From positions 62,001 through 126,000 of the forward strand of contig JAHYIY010000002.1 of NCBI GenBank assembly GCA_019429255.1: a DNA stretch of 64,000 nt. The letters run 5' to 3'. Position 1 is the first letter of the stretch; each line of letters starts with the position of its first letter. The stretch is from Desulfuromonadales bacterium. Its GTDB lineage: Bacteria > Desulfobacterota > Desulfuromonadia > Desulfuromonadales > Geopsychrobacteraceae. Both the position numbers and the translations under genes were made by a program. Below the pieces are notes generated by a model. That model saw nothing but the letters and a program-made list of their open reading frames with translations. It made no database searches and was not told the DNA's origin. Positions 26,010 to 33,356 of this stretch are shown here, in pieces.

Positions 26010-27296
26010 ATGGAAATGAGCTACCTGTTGATTCTCGCCCTGTTGCTTGGCTGCCTGGCCGCTACCGTGCCGGTGTTTATGGCGCTGTTTTTTACCGGCA
26101 CCTTTGGACTGGTGTTTCTCCTCGATATCGATCCACGTATTGTTATCGAGGTGTTGTATCGCAGCATGGATAAATTTGCCCTGGTTGTTGTCATGTTTTT
26201 CGTCCTCTGCGGCAATATCATGACGACCGGCACCATTGTCAAAAAGCTCATTAATACCGCTAATGTGATGGTTGGATTTCTGCCCGGCGGCCTGGCGATG
26301 GCGGGGATTCTCGCCTGCGGCTTTTTCGGTGCCATCTCCGGTTCCACCGTCGCTACAGTGGTGGCTATCGGCGGCTTTATGATTCCGGCACTAATCAAAA
26401 ATAATTACGATGAAAAGTTTTCCGTCGGGGTGATGACCACGGCACCGATCCTTGGCGTGATCATCCCTCCGTCCATCGCCATGATTCTTTACGCCATGGT
26501 CAGTAATGATCCCTTAGAAGCTTTGTTTCTGACCGGCTTTATCCCCGGGCTGATCATTATGGCAGCGATGAGTCTCTACGCCTACATTGTCTGTAAGAAG
26601 CAGGGGCTGCAGACCACCGACCGACCGACCCTCAAGGAAGCTGGCAAGGTGATCCGTGAGAGCATCTGGGCCTTGCTGTTGCCGGTGCTGATTTTCGGTG
26701 GCATATATTCCGGTCTTTTTACCGCCAACGAAGCGGCGGTGGTCGCTTGTTTTTATGCCTTTTTTGTAGAAATTGTGATCCATCGTGATCTGAAACTGAG
26801 TGATGTCAAGCGCGTCGTTGTGTCTTCAGCGGTAACCTCAGCGACGTTATTAATCATCGTTGCCGGGGCATCGGTGTTTGGAGAATATCTCACCTTTGAG
26901 CAGATTCCTAACAAGATAGCCAATGCCGTGGTCAACAGTATCGATTCCCCCTGGGTGTTTTTGCTCGCCGTCAATATCCTGTTGCTGGTCATCGGCATGT
27001 TCATGGATATTATTTCAGCCACCCTGATCCTGACGCCGATCTTTCTGCCGTTATTGAGTCAGTTTGGTATCGACACCATGCACTTCGGTTTGCTGATGAC
27101 TATCAATCTGGGGATTGGTTACTGTACCCCGCCGTTGGGGGTAAGCCTCTATATTGCCGGGGCGACGGTCAACCGTGACCTGGTCTATGTGTCGAAAGCG
27201 GTCATGCCCTTTTTGCTGATTCAATTGGCGATTCTGCTGCTCTTGACCTTCTGGCCCGATCTGGTGCTGTTTCTGCCGCGCCTGGTGTACGGTTGA
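26010..27296 (+). CDS. TRAP transporter large permease (DctM family)
   Basis: 428 residues, about 11-12 membrane segments. DctM hallmarks: LLGCLAATVPVFMALFFTGTFGL, MVGFLPGGLAMAGILACGFFGAISGSTVATVVAIG, APILGVIIPPSIAMILYAMV, then MDIISATLILTPIFLPLLSQFGID and NLGIGYCTPPLGVSLYIAGA. It carries substrate through the membrane; one-base gap from dctQ means translational coupling. No frameshift seen. Confidence 0.93.
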   Translation: MEMSYLLILALLLGCLAATVPVFMALFFTGTFGLVFLLDIDPRIVIEVLYRSMDKFALVVVMFFVLCGNIMTTGTIVKKLINTANVMVGFLPGGLAMAGILACGFFGAISGSTVATVVAIGGFMIPALIKNNYDEKFSVGVMTTAPILGVIIPPSIAMILYAMVSNDPLEALFLTGFIPGLIIMAAMSLYAYIVCKKQGLQTTDRPTLKEAGKVIRESIWALLLPVLIFGGIYSGLFTANEAAVVACFYAFFVEIVIHRDLKLSDVKRVVVSSAVTSATLLIIVAGASVFGEYLTFEQIPNKIANAVVNSIDSPWVFLLAVNILLLVIGMFMDIISATLILTPIFLPLLSQFGIDTMHFGLLMTINLGIGYCTPPLGVSLYIAGATVNRDLVYVSKAVMPFLLIQLAILLLLTFWPDLVLFLPRLVYG

Positions 27297-27497
27297 TTGT
27301 GATAAGGTGCAAAAAGGGCGATTGATCAAGGTTTGAGCTAGGGAGTGGTGCTGATGACAGGAAAATACACGAAAGTCATGCCGATGCAGTTTTTGCCGCC
27401 CCCAAAGCCTCAACCATAAGAATGGCCGTGACACAGAGTGATATTTTATATTGGCGGCATAAGCAGATAAACCGTAGCAACGGCATAGGAGCGACTG
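27297..27497. other. intergenic region between dctM and usp, with a possible micro-ORF
   Basis: 201 bp without a standard gene or terminator. A 21-codon ORF at 27354-27419 (MTGKYTKVMPMQFLPPPKPQP) has GGGAG eight bases upstream; I cannot tell whether it is translated. Otherwise I see nothing definite. Confidence 0.25.
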
Positions 27498-27923
27498 ATG
27501 AAGCCTCGGATACTAGTTCCGATCAACGATTCTGCGACCACTCATAAAACTATCGATGACATCATCAGTAAGCGCGAGAGGTTTGGCGCGCGCCTGGTGC
27601 TGTTGCATGTGATCAACGATCAATTGGCCTATCGGATGATCCCCGACTTTCAGATTGAGATGGTGCGCGAAAATGCCATGCAGGCAGCAACCGAGCGGAT
27701 GGGGAAACTGATCGACAGGCTTCGCGCTGCCGGGCTGGATGTGGAACTGCGAATGGAATTCGGGATGCCGCGGCGGCTGATTCCGCAGATTGCTAATAAC
27801 GAAGATTTTCAACTGCTGGTGCTGGGGCGTCGTAGTGGCCGTGGCGAGATTCGTGATGTGTTGTTCGGCTCCGTTGCCAATTACGTGTTGCACAATGTGC
27901 GCTGTCCGGTGCTGCTGTTCTGA
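27498..27923 (+). CDS. universal stress protein (UspA family), TRAP-associated
   Basis: 141 residues of the Usp fold: RILVPINDSATTHKTID at the start, LVLLHVIND, and the nucleotide-loop region LVLGRRSGRGEIRDVLFGSVANYVLHNVRCPVLLF. The glycine spacing differs a little from the textbook G-2x-G-9x-GS motif, so ATP binding is likely but not assured. Universal stress proteins next to TRAP permeases (as TeaD with TeaABC) are known to tune transport, which is the best guess here. No overlap with dctM; a 200-bp gap. Confidence 0.88.
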   Translation: MKPRILVPINDSATTHKTIDDIISKRERFGARLVLLHVINDQLAYRMIPDFQIEMVRENAMQAATERMGKLIDRLRAAGLDVELRMEFGMPRRLIPQIANNEDFQLLVLGRRSGRGEIRDVLFGSVANYVLHNVRCPVLLF

Positions 27924-27931
27924 TCCCGCCA

Positions 27932-28609
27932 TTATTCAAACTGTGACTTGAACTCGTCAAACTGGTTGAGAATGCTGCTGGTTTCCTCCTGCAGGCGGGA
28001 AATCTCCTGCTCCAGCAGGGAAACTTTTCCCTCCAGGTGGGTGAGACGATCACTGCTCGAGACGTTTGCCTCTGTTTGTTCCGACATTGTCCCTTCAGTT
28101 ATCCCTACAGCTGTGGCCTCGGCGCGCAACAGATCAATATAGCGGCACTCCTTGCGCCCAGGCTGTCGGGGCAGTTGCACAACCAGGGGTGGTTCGGCAG
28201 TGCTCAGATCGCTCAGTACGGCTTCCACTTCGGCAAGGTCAGCAAAGGCCTGCATCCGTTCACAACGGCTGCGAATTTCGCCGATCGTCTGGGGTCCGCG
28301 CAACAGCAGGATCGCCAGCAGCGCCAGCGCGCTGCGATTTAAATGCAGCATTCCTTGAAGATGATGACAATAGCGCGGGGTGCGCACCCCTTCTGCAGAA
28401 CGATAAATCAGCTGTCGGCGCCGCAGATCGTCGAGTCCCTGGACGACCTCTTCTTCGGTCAGCGCCATGACCGGATCGCGATTCGATTTCTGGTTACAGG
28501 CATTGGTCAGGGCATTCAGACTTAAGGGGTAGTATTCCGGCGTTGCCAGCTCTTTTTCGATCAGAGCGCCGAGGATGCGGATTTCAACGGGGGAGAGTTG
28601 TTGATGCAT
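27932..28609 (-). CDS. DUF480 / YceH-family protein
   Basis: 225 residues. Matches YceH: LSPVEIRILGALIEKELATPEYYPLSLNALTNACNQKSNRDPVM, with two winged-helix units, then RSALALLAILLLRGPQTIGEIRSRCERM. The C-terminal tail (HLEGKVSLLEQEISRLQEETSS) is a coiled coil not in the basic domain. Function unknown; the winged helices suggest nucleic-acid binding. Its 3' end converges on the usp gene with 8 bp between them. Confidence 0.85.
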   Translation of the reverse strand: MHQQLSPVEIRILGALIEKELATPEYYPLSLNALTNACNQKSNRDPVMALTEEEVVQGLDDLRRRQLIYRSAEGVRTPRYCHHLQGMLHLNRSALALLAILLLRGPQTIGEIRSRCERMQAFADLAEVEAVLSDLSTAEPPLVVQLPRQPGRKECRYIDLLRAEATAVGITEGTMSEQTEANVSSSDRLTHLEGKVSLLEQEISRLQEETSSILNQFDEFKSQFE

Positions 28610-28713
28610 GGTTTTTCTTTCTTATCGGCAGACGAATTGATTAATTCAGGCAGGATTGATAACAGCATAAACTACCGGGCGTTGGCAACCGTTGAATGAC
28701 GTCTGAACAGTTA

Positions 28714-28759
28714 CAAAAAAACGACAGGCGATCACCATAATGGTACATCGCCTGTCGTT
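28714..28759 (-). terminator. terminator of the CpxP-like gene (minus strand)
   Basis: On the minus strand AACGACAGGCGAT pairs with ATCGCCTGTCGTT (perfect 13 bp), then a T-tract (TTTTTTG). It lies just downstream of the LTXXQ-motif gene. Confidence 0.85.
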
Positions 28760-28789
28760 GCATCCTCAGCTGAAGTTGCAGATCATTGC

Positions 28790-29350
28790 CTAGATGCGTT
28801 GATCTTGATCACCACGGCAACGTGATTTTTCAGCGCCGCCGCAATTGCTGGACTGCCCACGCTTGCCGCAGAAATTGTCGTCCTTGAGTTCGCGCAGTTG
28901 TTCAAACTTTAGCTGTTGCTCCGGGGTCAGTAGCGCAGCAATCTGCTGGCGGTGCTTGGCACCCTCCACCATCATCCGGGTTTTCAACTCGGCGTGTTCT
29001 TGCACTGCTGCACGGATACCGGCCTCATCAGTCTCATTAGCGCTGGCGACTTCACGCAGCTGCTCACGACTGGCCTGCATTTTGGTGCGCAGGACTTGCT
29101 GTTGTTGCCGGTGCTGTTCGCGCAGGTTCTGCAGTTGTTGTTGCTGTTCTTCGCTCAAATCGAGGATGATCGCCATTTTTTGTTGTTGTCCTTGCTGGCG
29201 TTCCTGGCGGTGTTCGTTCGACATACTCTGCGACGTCCGTTGGCCGTCTTGACAACCGCGCATTCCTGGACCACCGGACCAGCTAAAGGCATGAGTGCCG
29301 ACCAGTAGCAGACCAACAATAAGCAGACCGAATAAGATTGTTCGTTTCAT
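28790..29350 (-). CDS. CpxP/Spy-like LTXXQ periplasmic protein
   Basis: 186 residues. Signal peptide (TILFGLLIVGLLLVGTHAFS), then a very Gln- and Arg-rich helical protein with LDLSEEQQQQLQNLREQH and LLTPEQQLKFEQLREL, two versions of the LTxxQ motif of CpxP, Spy and ZraP. The C-terminus holds Cys residues (FCGKRGQSSNCGGAEKSRC) that could bind metal. CpxP-type proteins sense or buffer misfolded envelope proteins. It is divergent from cpxR/cpxA-like genes with CpxR boxes between, the classic layout. Confidence 0.82.
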   Translation of the reverse strand: MKRTILFGLLIVGLLLVGTHAFSWSGGPGMRGCQDGQRTSQSMSNEHRQERQQGQQQKMAIILDLSEEQQQQLQNLREQHRQQQQVLRTKMQASREQLREVASANETDEAGIRAAVQEHAELKTRMMVEGAKHRQQIAALLTPEQQLKFEQLRELKDDNFCGKRGQSSNCGGAEKSRCRGDQDQRI

Positions 29351-29423
29351 GATTTTCTCCTTTTTATCTGTGGGTTGGTTGAATCTGTTGTGCTTCTATG
29401 GCTAGACCATAATCAAAACCAGG

Positions 29424-29438
29424 GTAAATGTGGGTTAA
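29424..29438. promoter_or_regulatory. degenerate CpxR box
   Basis: GTAAA-N5-GTTAA, one mismatch from the CpxR consensus GTAAA-N5-GTAAA, on the cpxP side of the divergent intergenic region. Confidence 0.5.
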
Positions 29439-29454
29439 GAGCTGTGAGGTTTAT

Positions 29455-29469
29455 GTAAAGTTAGGTAAA
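29455..29469. promoter_or_regulatory. CpxR box, exact match
   Basis: GTAAA-GTTAG-GTAAA matches the CpxR consensus without mismatch and lies between the divergent CpxP-like and CpxR-like genes. Confidence 0.75.
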
Positions 29470-29488
29470 GCGGTTGTGCCCGAAGGTC

Positions 29489-29503
29489 TTTACATTTCTT
29501 TAC
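29489..29503. promoter_or_regulatory. CpxR box, exact match, inverted
   Basis: TTTAC-ATTTC-TTTAC is the consensus on the minus strand. A TATGAT -10 follows at 29526, so CpxR bound here could activate cpxRA. Autoregulation is inferred. Confidence 0.7.
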
Positions 29504-29578
29504 AGCACAGGCAATCGTCAGCAGGTATGATAAGAAGGCTATCGATAGGATTGTTGTCCAAGGCTTACAGGAGTCGCA

Positions 29579-30286
29579 ATGGAACGGATTCTGGTGATCG
29601 ATGATGACATGGAGTTGTGTGAACTGCTCCAGGATTATTTAGCAGGGGAAGGGTTTCAGGTAGCCGCAGTTCATCGTGGCGATGAGGGTGCCGAGGTGGC
29701 AACCGGACAGGCATATGATCTGGTGGTGCTGGATGTCATGCTGCCGGGGCTTAATGGTTTTGATGTCCTGCGCAGGATTCGTGAAATAAGCCGTATTCCG
29801 GTGATCATGCTGACGGCACGTGGCGAGGAGATCGACCGCATTGTCGGATTGGAACTGGGTGCTGACGATTACCTGCCCAAACCCTTTAACCCGCGCGAGC
29901 TGGTGGCGCGTATTCGTGCAATTCAGCGCCGGCTCGAGGGCTCTTTGCGGAGGGGTGGCACAAAACTTAAAGCGCAAGGGGAGTATCGGGTCGGTGATCT
30001 GGTTCTTAATACAACAAACCGCACCGTCAAGCAGAATGGTCAGGTGGTGGAATTGACCTCAGTGGAGTTCAGTCTGCTCGAAGCTCTGCTTGCCCATGCG
30101 GGTGAAGTTATCAGTCGTGAAGATCTGGTGTCACAGGTTTTGGGACGGCAGCTTTCAGCCTATGATCGCAGTATCGATGTCCATGTCAGTGCCCTGCGTA
30201 AAAAGCTCGGCCACAGCTACCAGCAGACCGAACGGATCCGCACTGTGCGGGGAATCGGCTACCTTTATTCCTTGACGGAGAACTGA
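29579..30286 (+). CDS. cpxR: OmpR-family response regulator, CpxR-like
   Basis: 235 residues. Receiver domain with acidic pocket (LVIDDDMELCELL), phospho-acceptor Asp52 in VVLDVMLPGLNGFDVL, Thr in VIMLTARGEE and Lys in DYLPKPFNPREL. The C-terminal winged helix contains VVELTSVEFSLLEALLAHAGEVISREDL and ends with IDVHVSALRKKL and RTVRGIGYLY. CpxR assignment relies on the divergent cpxP-like gene, adjacent CpxA-like kinase and exact CpxR boxes upstream. Start at ATG 29579, behind GGAG. Confidence 0.87.
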   Translation: MERILVIDDDMELCELLQDYLAGEGFQVAAVHRGDEGAEVATGQAYDLVVLDVMLPGLNGFDVLRRIREISRIPVIMLTARGEEIDRIVGLELGADDYLPKPFNPRELVARIRAIQRRLEGSLRRGGTKLKAQGEYRVGDLVLNTTNRTVKQNGQVVELTSVEFSLLEALLAHAGEVISREDLVSQVLGRQLSAYDRSIDVHVSALRKKLGHSYQQTERIRTVRGIGYLYSLTEN

Positions 30287-30292
30287 ATCTCG

Positions 30293-31666
30293 ATGCGCAG
30301 TTTGTTTTTGAAGATATTTCTCTATTTTCTCCTGATTATCGTGCTGGTTACCGCATCGGTGGTGATGCTGACCTATTTTCGCGATCAGGAGTTTCCACCC
30401 CTGGCCCATCAGAGTTTTTCCCGACGGGCGATCACCGAATACGGACGTGAAGCGATTCGCGCCTACGAGAGCGCCGGGATTCCGGCCGTGGATCAATATA
30501 CCGAACGATTATTGCGAGAATCACAAATCGAGCTGATTCTCTTTGATAACCAGCTGCAGCTGCTAAGTCAGCGCACTATTCACCGCCGGGTTCAACACAT
30601 GGCATCGCGCGCTCTGCGCAGTGGTGAGGTTGTGCTGCCGATGCAGGGGGCGCATAACGGCATTGCCGCGACGGTAAAAGGCGCCGGTGGCAACGACTAT
30701 ATCGTTGTTATCACCCTGCCGGAGCGACCGGCGCCGCGCGATTTGTTTAAGGTGATGACCCATGGTTTTCTGGGTGCCCAGCTGTTACTGCTGCTGGTTA
30801 TCACCGCAGTGGTCTGTTTTGTCCTGGCGCGTTCCCTGGCGGCACCGATCAGTCGTTTGCGCCACGCCACCCATCGTTTTGCTGCCGGTGATCTGGCCAC
30901 CCGTATTGGTGACCAGATAAAAGTCAAGAATGAGCTCGGGGGGCTGGCGCGGGATTTTGATGATATGGCAGCTAAAATTCAAACCCTGATCTCCAATCAA
31001 CAGCAACTGCTGCGTGATCTTTCTCACGAGTTGCGCTCCCCTCTGGCGCGTTTGACCGTGGCGCTGGAGCTGGCGCGCCAGCAGTCAAGTAACGCCGCCG
31101 GCGAAAAAGCCCTGGATCGTATCAGCCTTGAAGCACAGCGGATGAATGAAATGATCGGCCAGCTGTTGGGGTTAACGCGCATGACCAGCGGTATTAATGA
31201 ACAGCGTTTTGCCCCCCTTGATCTACAGGAGCTGCTGGCTAAGGTGGTGCAGGATGCGGATTTTGAGGCGGCGGCCCGTCAGTGCCGGGTTGAGCTTGAA
31301 TCATCAGGATCGGCAGCGATAAACGGTTCGGCTGAATTGCTGGCGCAAGCTTTGGAGAATGTCATCCGTAATGCGGTGAAATACACCACCGAAGCTGGAG
31401 AGGTTAGGGTTTCCCTGGCGCCGCAGGGGCGCTTCTGGGAGGTCAAGGTTTCCGACCAGGGGCATGGTGTCCCAACGGCTGCGCTGGAAAAGATCTTCGA
31501 TCCCTTTTACCGGGTTGCCGATGCCCGCGATCGCCAGAGTGGCGGCACCGGCATCGGTCTGGCTATTGCCAAAAGTGCCATTGCCCTGCACGGTGGCAGT
31601 ATCCGGGCGGAGAATCAGCAGCAAGGCGGTCTATTGGTCACAATCCTTATCCCAATGAACATATAA
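30293..31666 (+). CDS. cpxA: sensor histidine kinase, CpxA-like
   Basis: 457 residues. Two membrane segments (about 7-27 and 158-180) enclose a periplasmic domain of about 130 residues. A HAMP linker follows (LAAPISRLRHATHRFAAGDLATRI). The H-box is LLRDLSHELRSPLARL with the phospho-acceptor His245; then the N-box ENVIRNAVKYT and G-boxes VKVSDQGHGVP, GTGIGLAIAKS and the ATP lid. It should sense envelope stress and phosphorylate the CpxR-like protein 7 bp upstream. Confidence 0.87.
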   Translation: MRSLFLKIFLYFLLIIVLVTASVVMLTYFRDQEFPPLAHQSFSRRAITEYGREAIRAYESAGIPAVDQYTERLLRESQIELILFDNQLQLLSQRTIHRRVQHMASRALRSGEVVLPMQGAHNGIAATVKGAGGNDYIVVITLPERPAPRDLFKVMTHGFLGAQLLLLLVITAVVCFVLARSLAAPISRLRHATHRFAAGDLATRIGDQIKVKNELGGLARDFDDMAAKIQTLISNQQQLLRDLSHELRSPLARLTVALELARQQSSNAAGEKALDRISLEAQRMNEMIGQLLGLTRMTSGINEQRFAPLDLQELLAKVVQDADFEAAARQCRVELESSGSAAINGSAELLAQALENVIRNAVKYTTEAGEVRVSLAPQGRFWEVKVSDQGHGVPTAALEKIFDPFYRVADARDRQSGGTGIGLAIAKSAIALHGGSIRAENQQQGGLLVTILIPMNI

Positions 31667-31678
31667 ATATATGAATAT

Positions 31679-31707
31679 TTGACTTTGTATGAGGTTTCAT
31701 CTACAAT
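31679..31707 (+). promoter_or_regulatory. consensus sigma-70 promoter for the small-protein unit
   Basis: TTGACT (31679-31684) and TACAAT (31702-31707), 17 bp apart, 31 bp before the ATG of the small gene at 31738. Each box has one mismatch to consensus. Confidence 0.75.
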
Positions 31708-31737
31708 CATCCTAAATCCAAACAAAGGAGTAAAGAG

Positions 31738-31905
31738 ATGGAATGGGCACTTATTCTCGGTATCGTTGCCGTCTGGTTTATTTTGAACCGCTGGATTCTG
31801 CCGCGCTTAGGGATACAGACCTGAATGTCTGACAGTTGTCAGCTTCCGCGTGACGGAAGCAAGAAGACCGATTCAGCAGAAGGTAAAACCACCGACAGCA
31901 AATAG
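31738..31905 (+). CDS. candidate small selenoprotein with in-frame UGA (readthrough CDS)
   Basis: ATG 31738 behind AAGGAG opens 28 codons: MEWALILGIVAVWFILNRWI, one membrane helix, then LPRLGIQT. A TGA follows at 31822-31824, and reading continues in the same frame for 26 codons (MSDSCQLPRDGSKKT...) to TAG at 31903. Read as Sec, the junction is T-U-M-S-D-S-C, a possible redox pair U-x4-C. A hairpin after the UGA fits the bacterial SECIS model. The alternative is a 28-residue peptide plus a second tiny ORF (TGAATG). No homologue is asserted. Missing from the ORF track because of length. Confidence 0.6.
31842..31860 (+). promoter_or_regulatory. candidate bacterial SECIS hairpin
   Basis: GCTTCCG (31842-31848) pairs with CGGAAGC (31854-31860) around loop CGTGA. 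The loop starts 24 nt after the UGA and has G in position 2. The general bSECIS model asks for a loop 16-37 nt downstream with a G among the first two loop positions, so the geometry fits. A smaller hairpin CTGAC-AGTT-GTCAG lies just before it. Confidence 0.55.
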
Positions 31906-31961
31906 CAGGCTGTCCCCGCAATCGTGCAACAAAGACAGCAAGCACATTGAATAAATCACCT

Positions 31962-31998
31962 ACAGCCCAGAGGATGCTTATCCTGTGGGCTGTTTTTT
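31962..31998 (+). terminator. terminator of the small-protein unit
   Basis: ACAGCCCA / TGGGCTGT outer stem and AGGAT / ATCCT inner stem with a GCTT loop, followed by TTTTTT. It overlaps the 3' end of the minus-strand methyltransferase gene. Confidence 0.85.
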
Positions 31999-32652
31999 CT
32001 GTAACAGCAGAATGCGATCATCGTCGCAAGCGAGCAAGGTAAACCCGTAAACGCGGCAGATATGCTCGAAGGTGCGCCGATGATAGAAACTGACATGGGT
32101 TGGATCACACAGATAGCGCCAGGTAGGCAGATCGATGTTTTCATGCCAGAGTGAGGTCATGACAAACAGATAGCCATCTGGTTTCAGCAGTTGACGCAGC
32201 TGTTGCAGTTCCCTGGTAGGGGTATGAAAATGCTCGAAGCATTCGGTTGCAAAGATGAAGTCAAATGGTCCTGAAGGCAGCGCGGGGAAAAACAAGGGAT
32301 CATAATTGTCGCAACTAATGTCTTCACGTTTCAGCAAAACACTCAAGGTCGGTCCGGGACCACAGCCGAAATCGAGGCCGCGCATGGTTGGATTCAATAA
32401 CGGCAGAGTGGGGTCGATAATGCGCCGCAAAAAAGTCACATAGCCGTGGTGCTCGGGGCTGTTCTGGTGATGCTGGTAAATATCTTTTTCCCGTTGCAGC
32501 GTAGGTCGTCCTTGCGCATCAACAAAAATCAGATCGCAACCGTGACAGTGCCAAAACAACCGTCCTTTTCGCGTGCGATGGACAAGAGCTTTGTTTCCGT
32601 CACATGTACACAGGGGGCAGGGATAATGACCAGCTGTCTGCGCTTGTTGCAT
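31978..32652 (-). CDS. class I SAM methyltransferase with N-terminal zinc ribbon
   Basis: 224 residues. The N-terminus has a Cys4 knuckle pair (YPCPLCTCDG...FWHCHGCDLIFVD), then a methyltransferase_23-type core: MRGLDFGCGPGPTLSVLL (motif I), DFIFATECFEHFHTPTREL, LLKPDGYLFVMTSL. The 'ECFEH' block replaces the more usual 'D-EVLEH'. Substrate unknown. A TTG at 32670 is the track start; I take ATG 32652. Its 3' end is overlapped by the plus-strand terminator. Confidence 0.78.
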   Translation of the reverse strand: MQQAQTAGHYPCPLCTCDGNKALVHRTRKGRLFWHCHGCDLIFVDAQGRPTLQREKDIYQHHQNSPEHHGYVTFLRRIIDPTLPLLNPTMRGLDFGCGPGPTLSVLLKREDISCDNYDPLFFPALPSGPFDFIFATECFEHFHTPTRELQQLRQLLKPDGYLFVMTSLWHENIDLPTWRYLCDPTHVSFYHRRTFEHICRVYGFTLLACDDDRILLLQKKQPTG

Positions 32653-32686
32653 CACAGCTGTTGAGTACAATTGGTAACTTTTCCAG

Positions 32687-33157
32687 TCAATGTAGTACCT
32701 CCTTTTTACGCAGTGTGGTTCGCAACTCTTCTACTCGTCGGCGATTGGCACCAAAGTCGTAATAGCCCAAGCGTGCGGCGGAACGCATGGCGATGATCCC
32801 CTCTTCCGGGCGTAGATGCAGTTCGAGGTCATCAACAAAACCAAAAATAGCACTGCGGCATTCGACATGCAGATAAACATCACTGACAGCAATAATCCGG
32901 GTCCGGGGCAGAGCGGCTATCTGTTCACCAACTGCCTGCCAGGCTTGCCGGGCTGAGACGGCAAGGACAAAGGGCGGGACCTGGTGCTTGAGCGAATCAC
33001 AATCACTGCAGACACAGTTGGGTGACGCGGGACAGGGGGAGAGTCTGTCTGCAGTGACGCCGAGGTTTGTTGGCCGACTGCCGGCGCAGGAAAACAGGAA
33101 CAGGCTCAGGGACAGCAGCAGGGGCAGTGATTTGAACGGAATCGTCCGTCTGGCCAT
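32687..33157 (-). CDS. DUF1499 lipoprotein
   Basis: 156 residues. Signal with lipobox (LLLSLSLFLFSCAGS) predicts lipidation. DUF1499 is recognised by LSPCPASPNCVCSDC and the later blocks FVLAVSARQAWQAV, DVYLHVECRSAIFGFVDDLELHL and IAMRSAARLGYYDFGANRRRVEEL. Role unknown. Its start overlaps the end of the 4-OT gene, so the two are cotranscribed. I use ATG 33157; the track start adds seven residues before the signal. Confidence 0.82.
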   Translation of the reverse strand: MARRTIPFKSLPLLLSLSLFLFSCAGSRPTNLGVTADRLSPCPASPNCVCSDCDSLKHQVPPFVLAVSARQAWQAVGEQIAALPRTRIIAVSDVYLHVECRSAIFGFVDDLELHLRPEEGIIAMRSAARLGYYDFGANRRRVEELRTTLRKKEVLH

Positions 33158-33164
33158 GGGGTTA

Positions 33165-33347
33165 TCAGCGATCCGCAATCAGGGTGCCGCCGACAGCGAC
33201 CTGATCGGGAGCATTTTCGCGCAGCATGACAATGATGGTCGATTCCGGGAGTTGATAGGCCGCTGCAGCGAGGCTGCTCAGTTCAGCAACAAGGGTGCGT
33301 TTTGTTTCCAGGCTCAGCGGCGGGCCATCGAGGGTGATAATCGGCAT
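33165..33347 (-). CDS. 4-oxalocrotonate tautomerase family protein
   Basis: 60 residues, the usual length of the 4-OT superfamily. MPIITLDGPPLSLETKRTLV provides the catalytic Pro1 after Met removal, and the C-terminal half ends NAPDQVAVGGTLI. It would catalyse enol-keto tautomerisation; no catabolic partner genes are near, so the substrate is unknown. Shine-Dalgarno GTAGGAGATAAGG lies directly before the ATG. Confidence 0.85.
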   Translation of the reverse strand: MPIITLDGPPLSLETKRTLVAELSSLAAAAYQLPESTIIVMLRENAPDQVAVGGTLIADR

Positions 33348-33356
33348 CCTTATCTC

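Noticed and set aside
31903-31960. Cobalamin-riboswitch-like piece (CTGTCCCCGCAATCG) after the small ORF
   Set aside because: The B12 box and the other conserved paired regions are missing, and no cobalamin gene follows; only a short resemblance.
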